DNA from: Promethearchaeota archaeon
GTDB lineage: Archaea > Asgardarchaeota > Lokiarchaeia > Sigynarchaeales > SOKP01
Length of the DNA stretch: 53,966 nt
Assembly: GCA_019894875.1 (NCBI GenBank)
Contig: JAGXNR010000010.1
Location: 1 to 53,966, forward strand
Direction of reading: 5' to 3'
A program made the translations under genes and the position numbers. Below are positions 45,239 to 53,311 of the stretch, one piece after another. Numbering within the stretch: position 1 is the first letter of the stretch; every line of letters begins with the position of its first letter. A model generated the notes under the pieces. The model made no database searches and was not told the DNA's origin. It was given only the letters and a program-made list of their open reading frames with translations.

Positions 45239-46201
45239 ATGATACTTAAAAAGATAGCTGAAAGCATTAGAACCAATCAAAATATTATAGAAAAGAAAGA
45301 AATTAATCCTATAATTCAGTATATTGATAAAAATTCTTTTAAAAGTGCTAAAATATTTACTGATATTGGTGAAGATGCGGCTACGATAAAAAATAATGAT
45401 AAATATATTCTTGTAACCACCGATAGAATAAAAACTTCTTATATAGAGAATTTCGCTCGTGGTGCGGGATATAGCTCTATTTTAGTCAGTATTGATGATA
45501 TATATGCGTGTGGTGGTACCCCTCTTGCCGCGAGTATAATAATTTCTGTAAAAGATTCTGGCTCTTATGAAGAAATTCTTAAGGGGATATGTGAAGCTTC
45601 AAATAAATTTCAGGTTCCTATTATAAGAGGTCATACCAATATTCACGGGCAGTGTTATGAATTGAGTTCCACAATGATTGGTGAAATTGATAAGAAAGAT
45701 TATATATCATCTGGAAACGCTCAAGAAAATGATTCTATTGTATTGGTTGTTGATTTTGATGGTAAAATAGGCAAAGCAAGTAAATTTTATTTCGACACTG
45801 TAACGTTTAAAAGTTCAGAAGTAGTTTTAAAGAAAAGAGAAGCTATGAAAGTAGTTGCAAAAAGTCACTTAGCTAATGCTTCTAAAGATATATCTAATGG
45901 GGGAATATTTGGGACTATATTGCAAATGATAAATTATTCAAACGTTGGGGCTGATGTAAACATCAATAAAATTAAAATTCCCCCTGTTTTAAGAGAAAAT
46001 AATTATGACTTAGAGACCTATATTAAAATGTATCTAACGACTTCTTATATTCTGACTGCTCCTAAAAATAAATGTAAGCAAATGATAGAAATATTTAAAG
46101 AATATGAATTAGATGCAAGAATTATTGGAACAATTATTAATGAAAAAGATCTTCTGAAAATAAACGATGGGAAAGATTCAATAGAAGTAATCAAATTTTA
46201 A
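45239..46201 (+). CDS. AIR-synthase-related protein (methanogenesis-marker-2-like)
   Basis: A 320-residue protein of the PurM/ThiL/HypE/SelD superfamily. DIGEDAATI, SIDDIYACGGTPLAASIIISV and GHTNIHGQCYELSSTMIGEI (in outline) are the phosphate-binding and dimer strands of the family. The N-terminal region and length suggest the group labelled methanogenesis marker protein 2, although it could be another AIR-synthase-like enzyme. These proteins use ATP on a small substrate. A TATA-like tttatatta stands only 10 bases before ATG 45239, so the true start may be internal. A fragment of a second copy survives at 47380-47508. Confidence 0.75.
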   Translation: MILKKIAESIRTNQNIIEKKEINPIIQYIDKNSFKSAKIFTDIGEDAATIKNNDKYILVTTDRIKTSYIENFARGAGYSSILVSIDDIYACGGTPLAASIIISVKDSGSYEEILKGICEASNKFQVPIIRGHTNIHGQCYELSSTMIGEIDKKDYISSGNAQENDSIVLVVDFDGKIGKASKFYFDTVTFKSSEVVLKKREAMKVVAKSHLANASKDISNGGIFGTILQMINYSNVGADVNINKIKIPPVLRENNYDLETYIKMYLTTSYILTAPKNKCKQMIEIFKEYELDARIIGTIINEKDLLKINDGKDSIEVIKF

Positions 46202-46383
46202 AATCATTTTTTGAAATTTTCTATGAATATAGATCTCATTAAATGATTTTCGGTTAAAATTATGATTTTTTTGCTTTTTTACTAAATTTATATTTTACTG
46301 ACTTTGAAGGCTCATAGACTTAAAAGGATTTAAATCTGAATGAATTAATTATTAAACTAGCTTTGAATTAAGAGCTCTTGTTT

Positions 46384-47079
46384 TTAACCAAGCGAAGAAT
46401 GGCATTTTGTACAGACAGAATGAGTTCCATCATTTAAACTCCCACATATTGGACATATAATTCTTTTCTTTTTCTTATACTGATTTTCAATTTGTTGTTC
46501 AGAAGTGATCTTTCGGAATTTTTCATCTGCTTCCTTGATTGATTGTTCCCGTGCTTTTCTTTCTTTTTCGACTTTTTCTTTTGCTTTTTTTTCTGCTAGT
46601 TCTTTTTCTATTCTTGCTTTTTCAGCTCTTTCTTTTGCCTTTTTTTCTGCGAGTTCTTTTTCTATTTTTTCTTTTTCAGCTTTTTCTTTTGCCTTTTTTT
46701 CTGCGAGTTCTTTTTCTATTCTTGCTTTTTCAGCTCTTTCTTTTGCCTTTTTTTCTGCTAGTTCTTTTTCTATTCTTGCTTTTTCAGCTCTTTCTTTGGC
46801 TTCTCTCTCTGCACGTTCTTCTTCTAACTTTTTCTTTTCTAATTTCTCTTCTCGTTCGATTTCTTTCCTTTCTTTTCTCTCTTCAAGTTTGAATTTTGCT
46901 TTTTCTTTACTCTCTTCGACTTTGTCTTTGAATTTTGATGTGAATTTACTTAATTTTTCTTTGCTGCCTCCTAATCTTGTTTTAATTTTTGATTTAGGAG
47001 CATCACTTTTATTATCGTCAAGTATGAGTGATTCCTCTGACTTTTCATCATTTTTTTTATGGTTTTCTGAGTCATTCAT
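46384..47079 (-). CDS. Coiled-coil protein with C-terminal zinc ribbon
   Basis: A 231-residue protein. The N-terminal 60 residues are charged and disordered. Residues about 60-190 are a long Lys/Glu/Ala helix with an 18-residue repeat, AEKKAKERAEKARIEKEL and variants, in about four copies. A zinc ribbon closes the chain: CPICG plus CTKCH (both CxxC). The helix length would be 18-20 nm if continuous. The 54-base DNA repeat explains most of this helix. Function is unknown; the architecture suggests a scaffold. The opposite strand can be read as long hydrophobic ORFs, but these are artefacts of the repeat. Confidence 0.8.
   Translation of the reverse strand: MNDSENHKKNDEKSEESLILDDNKSDAPKSKIKTRLGGSKEKLSKFTSKFKDKVEESKEKAKFKLEERKERKEIEREEKLEKKKLEEERAEREAKERAEKARIEKELAEKKAKERAEKARIEKELAEKKAKEKAEKEKIEKELAEKKAKERAEKARIEKELAEKKAKEKVEKERKAREQSIKEADEKFRKITSEQQIENQYKKKKRIICPICGSLNDGTHSVCTKCHSSLG
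46591..46806 (-). repeat. 54-bp tandem repeat coding for a helix
   Basis: The string ttctgc recurs at 46591, 46645, 46699 and 46753, with a changed copy at 46807, so the period is 54 bases. The four units are nearly identical in DNA, with a few substitutions. Each encodes 18 residues of the coiled coil. The near identity points to recent expansion or gene conversion. Confidence 0.9.
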
Positions 47080-47379
47080 TAAAAAGGTTCACGCTCATTT
47101 ACTTCAAAATACTTAATAATTCAATCTTCTGGATTATTTATATTATTGATATAATTGTTTTATAATTTATTAATTGATTTAAATCATTATAGTTTTTAAT
47201 TTTAAGGAAGAAGTTAGAGAATTTTTCCCGTAATAGGATCAAGTAAGACTAATAAATAAATTGAGAGAAAAACAGTTGAAATTAGTAAGTTGATTGCTAA
47301 GAATAATTAAGCTATAATGAGTAGTGGGTTTTTTAGTGATATGGATATCTCTTAACCATAAACAATTCTGGATTTTATC

Positions 47380-47508
47380 TGCAAGGAAATCAATGATATA
47401 TTTCAAGAATTTAAGATAAATGCAAATGTTATAGGTAAAATTATTAATGATCGAAATCTTTTGAGAATAAAGAATGGTACCGAATCCCTTGATGTAATCA
47501 GGTGTTAA
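47380..47508 (+). pseudogene. Remnant of an AIR-synthase-related gene C-terminus
   Basis: Read from 47380, the frame gives CKEINDIFQEFKINANVIGK, then IINDRNLLRIKN and a stop at 47506-47508. It aligns with the last 43 residues of the intact protein encoded at 45239-46201 (for example IFKEYELDARIIGTIINEKD, ending one residue before its stop). Upstream, a second frame reads FWILSARKSMI, like YILTAPKNKCKQMI, so a frameshift and small deletion separate it. No further matching part is seen between 47080 and 47340, which otherwise holds no gene I can support. It overlaps the first bases of the ACT gene's upstream region. Confidence 0.75.
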
Positions 47509-47525
47509 AGGAGTCGAGAAGTATT

Positions 47526-48017
47526 ATGATTAATTTAGAAGTTAAATTACCAGACACTCCCGGGAGTTTAGTTGAATTAATTAAACCGATATCTAACAAT
47601 GGGGGAAATATATACGGAATACTTCATTTCCATGACAAAAAGATAAATGATCTGATACCTGTTAATATAACATTTGAATTAAGGGAGGATATAAAAGAAG
47701 TTAGTTTAGAAAAAATTAGAAAAGAGTTAAGAGAAAACAATATTCAAATAGAACATATAACTTATGGAATTGAAAGAAAAGAAATCACTGTTCTCTTAAC
47801 AGGTCATGTTTTCGATACAGATGTGTTGGATACAATAAAAAGATTAGCTTCAAAAGAAATAAATATTTCAGAATTACAAGCTAAATTTACTGAATTAAAG
47901 GAAGTTAGTAATGTGAAATTAAAAATTGAATTCCCCGAAAATATGACTAAAAGGGAGTTAATTGATGAATTAAGAAATATTTGTAAGGAAAAGGGATTAT
48001 TTTTGATCACAAGTTAG
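47526..48017 (+). CDS. Tandem ACT-domain regulatory protein
   Basis: A 163-residue protein made of two ACT-like modules. The first (1-78) has KLPDTPGSLVELIKPISNNGGNI, the classic ACT start; the second (about 82-160) is more diverged (LLTGHVFDTDVLDTIKRL). ACT domains bind amino acids and regulate enzymes. ATG 47526 is preferred to a TTG or ATG-lacking extension, since the upstream in-frame codons overlap the gene remnant at 47508. Homoserine dehydrogenase follows 98 bases later on the same strand, and ACT proteins next to homoserine dehydrogenase are common in archaea. It probably provides feedback control by threonine or methionine. Confidence 0.85.
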   Translation: MINLEVKLPDTPGSLVELIKPISNNGGNIYGILHFHDKKINDLIPVNITFELREDIKEVSLEKIRKELRENNIQIEHITYGIERKEITVLLTGHVFDTDVLDTIKRLASKEINISELQAKFTELKEVSNVKLKIEFPENMTKRELIDELRNICKEKGLFLITS

Positions 48018-48115
48018 AATTTTTAAATTGTCTATTATGAAATGAGATAATGCTAAATATCCGACTAAATTATTAATGAACTCAAAAATCAAAAATATTG
48101 ACTTTATTAAATGCA

Positions 48116-49129
48116 ATGAAAGTTAAAATATGTTTAATTGGAAAAGGTATAGTAGGAACTAGCTTTCTTCAGCTGATTAAAGACAAAAGGGATGCATTTA
48201 AACAAAAATTCAATTTAGAAATTATTGTGAATTCAATATTCGAACATGATGGAGCTTTAATTAGTGAAAATGGATTAAATCTAGAAGAAGTATTGGGTGC
48301 TGATAAAGATTTTAGAAATTTACCTTACTGGCAAAAGAATGTAAGGGCAATAGATTTAATACCTACATTGGATGCAACTATTTGCATTGAAACAACACCT
48401 ACGAATTCAGAAACGGGGGAACCAGGTTTATCCCATATAATTGAAGCCCTTAATAATCAGATGGATGTAATATCTTCAAATAAGGCTCCCTTTTATTTAG
48501 AGTATGAAAAAATTAAAAATTTAGCAAAAACGAATAATTGCTTAGTGAAATATGAAGCAACTGTTACCAGTTGCGTTCCCTCATTAGGGATAAAAGAACA
48601 TCTTATTGGAAATGAAATTTTACGTATTAGAGCAATATTAAACGGTACGAGTAATTTTATCTTAAGTAGAATGACCGCAGAGGGAGTTGATTTTTCTTTA
48701 GCTTTAAAAGAAGCTCAAGAATTAGGTTATGCTGAATCAGATCCTACTTTGGATATAGAGGGTTTTGATGCGGCTGGAAAAATAGCAATATTAGCTAACG
48801 ATTTATTGGGGTGGTCAAAAAGCATACACGATGTTAGAGTAGAGGGTATTACCAAAATAACCCCCCACGCAATAGATCTTGCAAAATCAGATGGGTTTAT
48901 TATAAAACATTTAGCTATAGCAGAAAATAATGAACTAGTTGTTGAACCCCGATTAATAGAAAGACATTCCTCTCTAAATATTAATAGTACTTTGAATGTT
49001 GTTGAATTAGAAACCAGATATGCGGGATCTATAATTTTAATAGGAAGAGGTGCTGGTGGTCTCGAAGCCGCGTCAGCTATCATAAATGATTTATTAGTAA
49101 TAGTAAAACACAGAAAATTTTCTGGATAA
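48116..49129 (+). CDS. hom: Homoserine dehydrogenase
   Basis: A 337-residue enzyme that reduces aspartate semialdehyde to homoserine in the threonine/methionine pathway. The NAD(P) loop is LIGKGIVGTSF; the substrate domain has VKYEATVTSCVPSLG, ILNGTSNFILSRM, KEAQELGYAESDPTLDIEGFDAAGK (in outline) and a catalytic Lys nearby. There is no aspartate kinase or C-terminal ACT domain in the same chain, which fits the separate ACT protein upstream. ATG 48116 (MKVKICLIG) is chosen over TTG 48098 because the dinucleotide fold begins at once. Threonine synthase follows 1.5 kb later. Confidence 0.93.
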   Translation: MKVKICLIGKGIVGTSFLQLIKDKRDAFKQKFNLEIIVNSIFEHDGALISENGLNLEEVLGADKDFRNLPYWQKNVRAIDLIPTLDATICIETTPTNSETGEPGLSHIIEALNNQMDVISSNKAPFYLEYEKIKNLAKTNNCLVKYEATVTSCVPSLGIKEHLIGNEILRIRAILNGTSNFILSRMTAEGVDFSLALKEAQELGYAESDPTLDIEGFDAAGKIAILANDLLGWSKSIHDVRVEGITKITPHAIDLAKSDGFIIKHLAIAENNELVVEPRLIERHSSLNINSTLNVVELETRYAGSIILIGRGAGGLEAASAIINDLLVIVKHRKFSG

Positions 49130-49210
49130 TATTTTAGTATTCGAGATTCTTATCATAAATCAATTAATTTCTGTTCAATAGATCTTATTTTATAATTGGG
49201 GAAAAAAATT

Positions 49211-49735
49211 ATGGAGTTTAATATTAAAGATAAATTTAAAGCAACTGTTTCTGTAATAGGAGCAAGTGAAATTGATAAAGATATTGAAGAAAAAACCATA
49301 GAAATTGGACGCTTGTTGGCGAAACATAATTATATTGTAGCATGTGGGGGTTTAACTGGAGTAATGGAAGCCGTTTGTAAAGGTGCTAAAGAGGAAGGTG
49401 GGTTAACCATTGGAATTGTTCCACAATCAGTAAAAAGTATGGCAAACAGATATATAGATATCGTAATTCCATGTCCCTTTTCACAGGCAAGAAATATAGT
49501 TGTTGTTCTCACAGGAGATATATGTTTGGCCATTAGCGGTAAAGCAGGAACCTTATCTGAAATTAGTTTCGCCTGGATATATAATAAACCTATTGTTGCA
49601 TTGACAAGCGTTAAAGGATGGTCATCTAAAATTGCCAATCAACAAATAGATGATCGGAGAACTGATATGATATATGGAGTAAGCACTCCAGAAGAAGTAA
49701 TCAATAAAATTGACGAATTATCAGAATCTCTATAG
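49211..49735 (+). CDS. TIGR00725/SLOG-type Rossmann protein
   Basis: A 174-residue protein of the TIGR00725/LOG-like group. The signature GGLTGVMEAVCKGAKEEGG and the late GKAGTLSEISFAW correspond to the GG...G.M.A...GA and PGG..T..E motifs of LOG enzymes, although the PGG is here GKAG. LOG proteins release cytokinin-type bases from nucleotides; archaeal relatives are uncharacterised and probably bind nucleotides. ATG 49211 follows a GGGGAA motif six to seven bases upstream, preferred to TTG 49196. It lies between homoserine dehydrogenase and threonine synthase on the same strand. Confidence 0.8.
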   Translation: MEFNIKDKFKATVSVIGASEIDKDIEEKTIEIGRLLAKHNYIVACGGLTGVMEAVCKGAKEEGGLTIGIVPQSVKSMANRYIDIVIPCPFSQARNIVVVLTGDICLAISGKAGTLSEISFAWIYNKPIVALTSVKGWSSKIANQQIDDRRTDMIYGVSTPEEVINKIDELSESL

Positions 49736-49787
49736 TGTATCTTTTTGTTTACTAGAAATTATCATAATATCAAATTACCTATTATCC

Positions 49788-50531
49788 TTATTTCTTAAAT
49801 CGCAGAAAAAATATCTTGTTTTCAACTTTTTCTTCTGTAATCTTAAATCCAACATTTTTTGCGACTTCTTTGTAATATTCTGCATCTTTTCTTCTAACCC
49901 AATATGCTCCATAGCCTGCTTCTATTATCTTTTCGGGTATTTTAACATTAAGAGTAACTCCATAGATATCTTTTGCTTCACTCGTCCTGCTTGGTATATT
50001 TACATCCCAGAGTAAAAACTCACCATTTATTTTTAGCACTCTACGAATTTCTTGAAAAATTATATTGTGATCACTCGAAGGAATATACATCATCGAATAA
50101 AAGGCGGTAACAGTATTAAATGTATTATCTAGGAATTTCAAGTCTTTTGCATCCATAACTATTTTTAGATCCCCACTATCTGGTGCTTCTTCTAACTCGT
50201 TCTTTTTTTTATCAATTGCAATCACCATTTCTTTCTTTATTTGGCCTATAACTCCTTCTCCCCCTCCTCCTATGTCTAGAATTCTCCCTTGTATTTTTAC
50301 ATTTGAAATGTCTACTGTAAAGGGTCCAACCATATATGCTCTTTCTTCAGCTAAGATTTTCATGAATTTGTTTATTGATTCTTGAGTTACTTGCCATTTA
50401 TCATTAATTTTTTGTCCTGCTAATTTAGCTGATTTTATATAATTTTCAATTTCTTCATGAGTGAACTTTCTATCAAACATTTCAAATATATCTTCAATCT
50501 CGTAGGTTTTTACTTTTTCTTCATCATCCAT
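49788..50531 (-). CDS. Class I SAM-dependent methyltransferase with N-terminal helical region
   Basis: A 247-residue protein. Residues 1-75 are helical and charged (IEDIFEMFDRKFTHEEIENY), without a recognised domain. From about 78 it is a Rossmann methyltransferase: GRILDIGGGGEGVIGQI (motif I), VIAIDKKKNE (motif II), FNTVTAFYSMMYIPSS (post-motif) and INGEFLLWDVNIP. The C-terminus adds a strand pair ending FLRFKK. The substrate is unknown. It is the only minus-strand gene in the threonine region and is probably independent of it. Confidence 0.83.
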   Translation of the reverse strand: MDDEEKVKTYEIEDIFEMFDRKFTHEEIENYIKSAKLAGQKINDKWQVTQESINKFMKILAEERAYMVGPFTVDISNVKIQGRILDIGGGGEGVIGQIKKEMVIAIDKKKNELEEAPDSGDLKIVMDAKDLKFLDNTFNTVTAFYSMMYIPSSDHNIIFQEIRRVLKINGEFLLWDVNIPSRTSEAKDIYGVTLNVKIPEKIIEAGYGAYWVRRKDAEYYKEVAKNVGFKITEEKVENKIFFLRFKK

Positions 50532-50650
50532 TCAAATATTCCCCCAAGAATTATCACATATATGAATAACTATTAATTAATAAACTATTTCAAAGAACTA
50601 TAATTCACTCACTAAATTTTAAAGACATTTGACTCTGATTTGAAAAATTA

Positions 50651-52006
50651 ATGATTAAATATCATTCTACAAATCATAAAACCCCCCATGTTGATTTTAA
50701 AACAGCAGTTTTAAAAGGACAAGCGTTAGATAAAGGATTATATATGTTCAATAAAATTCCTAAAATAACTACTGAAAATATCAATAATTTTAAACATTTG
50801 GCATTATATGATATTGGGTTTGAGATTTTTTCCAAAATTGTGGGTGATATTATACCAGAACATGAACTCAAGAAAATCTTGAGTGATGCTTTAAATTTTT
50901 TAGTACCAATTAAAAAAATTCATAAAAATGATTATATCTGTTATCTAGACCAAGGCCCAACTGCAAGTTTTAAAGACTTTGGGGCTCGAACTCTTGCAAG
51001 AGTTATGGAATATTTTCTTAAAATAGAAGATAAAAAAAGTATCATTTTAACCGCAACATCAGGAGACACTGGTGGAGCCGTTGCTCAAGCATTCTATGAT
51101 ATGAAAAGAATTAGGGTTATAGTCTTGTTCCCTAAAGATGAAGTAAGTGAATTACAACGAAAACAAATGACAACTCTTGGAAAAAATATAACTGCAATTG
51201 GGATAAAGGGAAAATTTGACGATTGCCAACGCTTAGTGAAAAGTGCTTTTGGTGATCCTGATTTAAAAGACGTTGGACTCTCTTCCGCGAATTCAATAAA
51301 TATCGGAAGATTAATTCCACAAATTTTTTATTATTTCTATAGTTATTCACGAGTTGCTGATGAACTAGATGAGAAAGTTATTTTTTCAGTACCTTCGGGT
51401 AATTTTGGAAATCTCATGGGTGGATTAATTGCCTACAAAATGGGATTACCCGTGAGGAAATTTATTTCAGCAGTAAATGAAAACGATGCATTTCCAAAAT
51501 TTATAGAAACTGGTGTATATGAAAAGGTAGATCCTTCTAAGAAATGCATTAGCAATGCTATGAATGTCGGTCACCCTTCTAATTTTGCGCGAGTTATTGA
51601 TTTATACAACGGACAGATTGATGAAGAAGGTATAATACAAAAAATGCCAAATCTTAATCAAATCCGGGAAGATATTGTTTCTTATTCAATAACCGATGAT
51701 TTAACAAAAAAAACAATAGTAAATTTTTACAACAAGTATAATAAGATAATAGAACCTCATGGGGCTGTAGGATGGGCATGTCTAGAGATTTATAGAAATA
51801 AATATTTTGAGGATGATAAATACAAAGCAATATGTTTCGAAACTGCAGATCCCGCTAAGTTCCCTGATGAGATTATATCGTTAATTGGTATAACACCAAA
51901 TATGCCAAAATCTTTGAATAGTATTCAAAATAAGAAAGAGAATCCAAATCCTATAGAAATAAGAAATTATAAGGACTTTAAAGTATTCATCCAAAACAAA
52001 TTATAA
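50651..52006 (+). CDS. thrC: Threonine synthase
   Basis: A 451-residue PLP enzyme converting O-phosphohomoserine to threonine. It is of the longer, E. coli/yeast-like type: an N-terminal domain beginning MIKYHSTNHKTP, the PLP lysine Lys108 in QGPTASFKDFGA, TATSGDTGGAVAQAF, the phosphate-binding VPSGNFGNLMGGLIA and a C-terminal FETADPAKFPDEI. Length suits this class. Homoserine dehydrogenase and an ACT regulator are 1.5-3 kb upstream. A Rag-like GTPase gene starts 80 bases after the stop. A dedicated homoserine kinase is not seen in the window. Confidence 0.93.
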   Translation: MIKYHSTNHKTPHVDFKTAVLKGQALDKGLYMFNKIPKITTENINNFKHLALYDIGFEIFSKIVGDIIPEHELKKILSDALNFLVPIKKIHKNDYICYLDQGPTASFKDFGARTLARVMEYFLKIEDKKSIILTATSGDTGGAVAQAFYDMKRIRVIVLFPKDEVSELQRKQMTTLGKNITAIGIKGKFDDCQRLVKSAFGDPDLKDVGLSSANSINIGRLIPQIFYYFYSYSRVADELDEKVIFSVPSGNFGNLMGGLIAYKMGLPVRKFISAVNENDAFPKFIETGVYEKVDPSKKCISNAMNVGHPSNFARVIDLYNGQIDEEGIIQKMPNLNQIREDIVSYSITDDLTKKTIVNFYNKYNKIIEPHGAVGWACLEIYRNKYFEDDKYKAICFETADPAKFPDEIISLIGITPNMPKSLNSIQNKKENPNPIEIRNYKDFKVFIQNKL

Positions 52007-52086
52007 TCGAAATCTAAATAAATAATAGTATAATTTTTTATTTTGATAAAGAATATATTTGTAAATATCTATTTATATGAATATAG

Positions 52087-53073
52087 GTGAAATTGATTTT
52101 GGATAAAAATCTTAAACAATCAATCTTGTACTTAAAAAAAGAAAAGCCGGAAGTAGAGAAAATATCGAGCAAGATACTCTTTACAGGGCTTGATGATGCA
52201 GGTAAGACAAGTATAATTTTATCTCTTCAAAGAGAATTTTCTAAAATTGCGGTGTTATCTCCCACGAGAGGTGCCCAAAGGAGAATATTCGACTTTTTAG
52301 GAAAAGAGATCTCAGAATGGGATCTTGGAGGGCAAACGGCCTATAGAATTTCATATTTAAAGAATCCTGATAAATATTTTGATGGAACTGAAATTGCCAT
52401 CTATGTAATTGATATTCAGAATAAACCACGAATACCTGAAGCAATTAGTTATTTTAAAGATGTTATTGAGCAATTTAACAAATTAGAAATCGAACCACCT
52501 GTTTATGTCTTCCTTCATAAGTACGATCCTGCTTTAAAAAGGTCTGCTTTAAATGAAATGGAGAATCTTATAGTAGACTTAAAGCAACTAGTGAGAAGTG
52601 CCACAGATTATAAAAAAATATATTTTTATGATACTTCCATATATGACTTTTCAACAATCATATCCGCTATGTCAGAAATTCTTTTGAGTTTATATCCTAA
52701 ATCTGAATTGATTGAAAAAACAATTATAGAATTTGCTAAGAAAATTAACTCAAGTGGTGTTGTAGTTATTGATGATAATTCACTGATTATTGGTTCTTAT
52801 TATAAAGATGATGAAACACGACATCTCCTCACTGCTAGTACACCATATTTTTTAGTGCTTAGTGATAATCTACAATACACAGGGGTACAAGAGAACAGAT
52901 TCGAAGAGAGAATGATTGTGCAGAGATTTGGAAAAAATTTTATATTTAAAGAGATTTCGTTAAAAAAGAGTAAAACACACTATTATTTGCTCCTCCTCAA
53001 AGATGATCCTGTCTTTCATAAAGAAGACTTTGAAACATTCGCAGAAATCTTGAAAGAAATTCTGTTTAAATAA
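52087..53073 (+). CDS. Rag/Gtr-like GTPase with C-terminal domain (D)
   Basis: A 328-residue protein from GTG 52087. The P-loop is GLDDAGKTS (34-42), switch I contains SPTRGAQ (58-64), G3 is WDLGGQ (78-83) and G4 is HKYD (144-147) in VFLHKYD. Eukaryotic RagA/Gtr1 has FVHKMD here, so the G4 variant points to the Rag/Gtr branch. Residues about 215-325 form a second alpha/beta domain (NSSGVVVIDDNSLIIGSYY, HYYLLLLKDD) where Rag proteins have a roadblock-like module. It lacks the N-domain of the other three GTPases. It sits directly downstream of threonine synthase. A role in amino-acid signalling is inference. Confidence 0.8.
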   Translation: MKLILDKNLKQSILYLKKEKPEVEKISSKILFTGLDDAGKTSIILSLQREFSKIAVLSPTRGAQRRIFDFLGKEISEWDLGGQTAYRISYLKNPDKYFDGTEIAIYVIDIQNKPRIPEAISYFKDVIEQFNKLEIEPPVYVFLHKYDPALKRSALNEMENLIVDLKQLVRSATDYKKIYFYDTSIYDFSTIISAMSEILLSLYPKSELIEKTIIEFAKKINSSGVVVIDDNSLIIGSYYKDDETRHLLTASTPYFLVLSDNLQYTGVQENRFEERMIVQRFGKNFIFKEISLKKSKTHYYLLLLKDDPVFHKEDFETFAEILKEILFK

Positions 53074-53311
53074 TCGCAGAGACAAGAACTATCGTTAACA
53101 TTTTTTATATTTAACCCTAAAGATCGTTCTAACAATAAGTGAATATTAAAGGCATTCATTAAGAGAGCAAATTTTATTGATAAATTCGCGTTGCTAATAT
53201 TAATAAAATCAAATTTCTATTAATAATTCAAACACCATAAAACTAATAATCAAAAATTTCATAAATTTCCTATGGGATTATTGCTAAAATCATACTGGGG
53301 GAGAATCACCA

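Noticed and set aside
46505..47116. Long hydrophobic open frames on the plus strand opposite the coiled-coil gene
   Set aside because: They read as Phe/Ser/Leu repeats that simply mirror the Lys/Glu repeat of the minus-strand gene. The zinc ribbon on the minus strand marks the real frame.
49196..49735. Lysine decarboxylase annotation for the SLOG protein
   Set aside because: LOG-like proteins are often misnamed this way; the sequence has the nucleotide-binding SLOG motifs and no PLP site.
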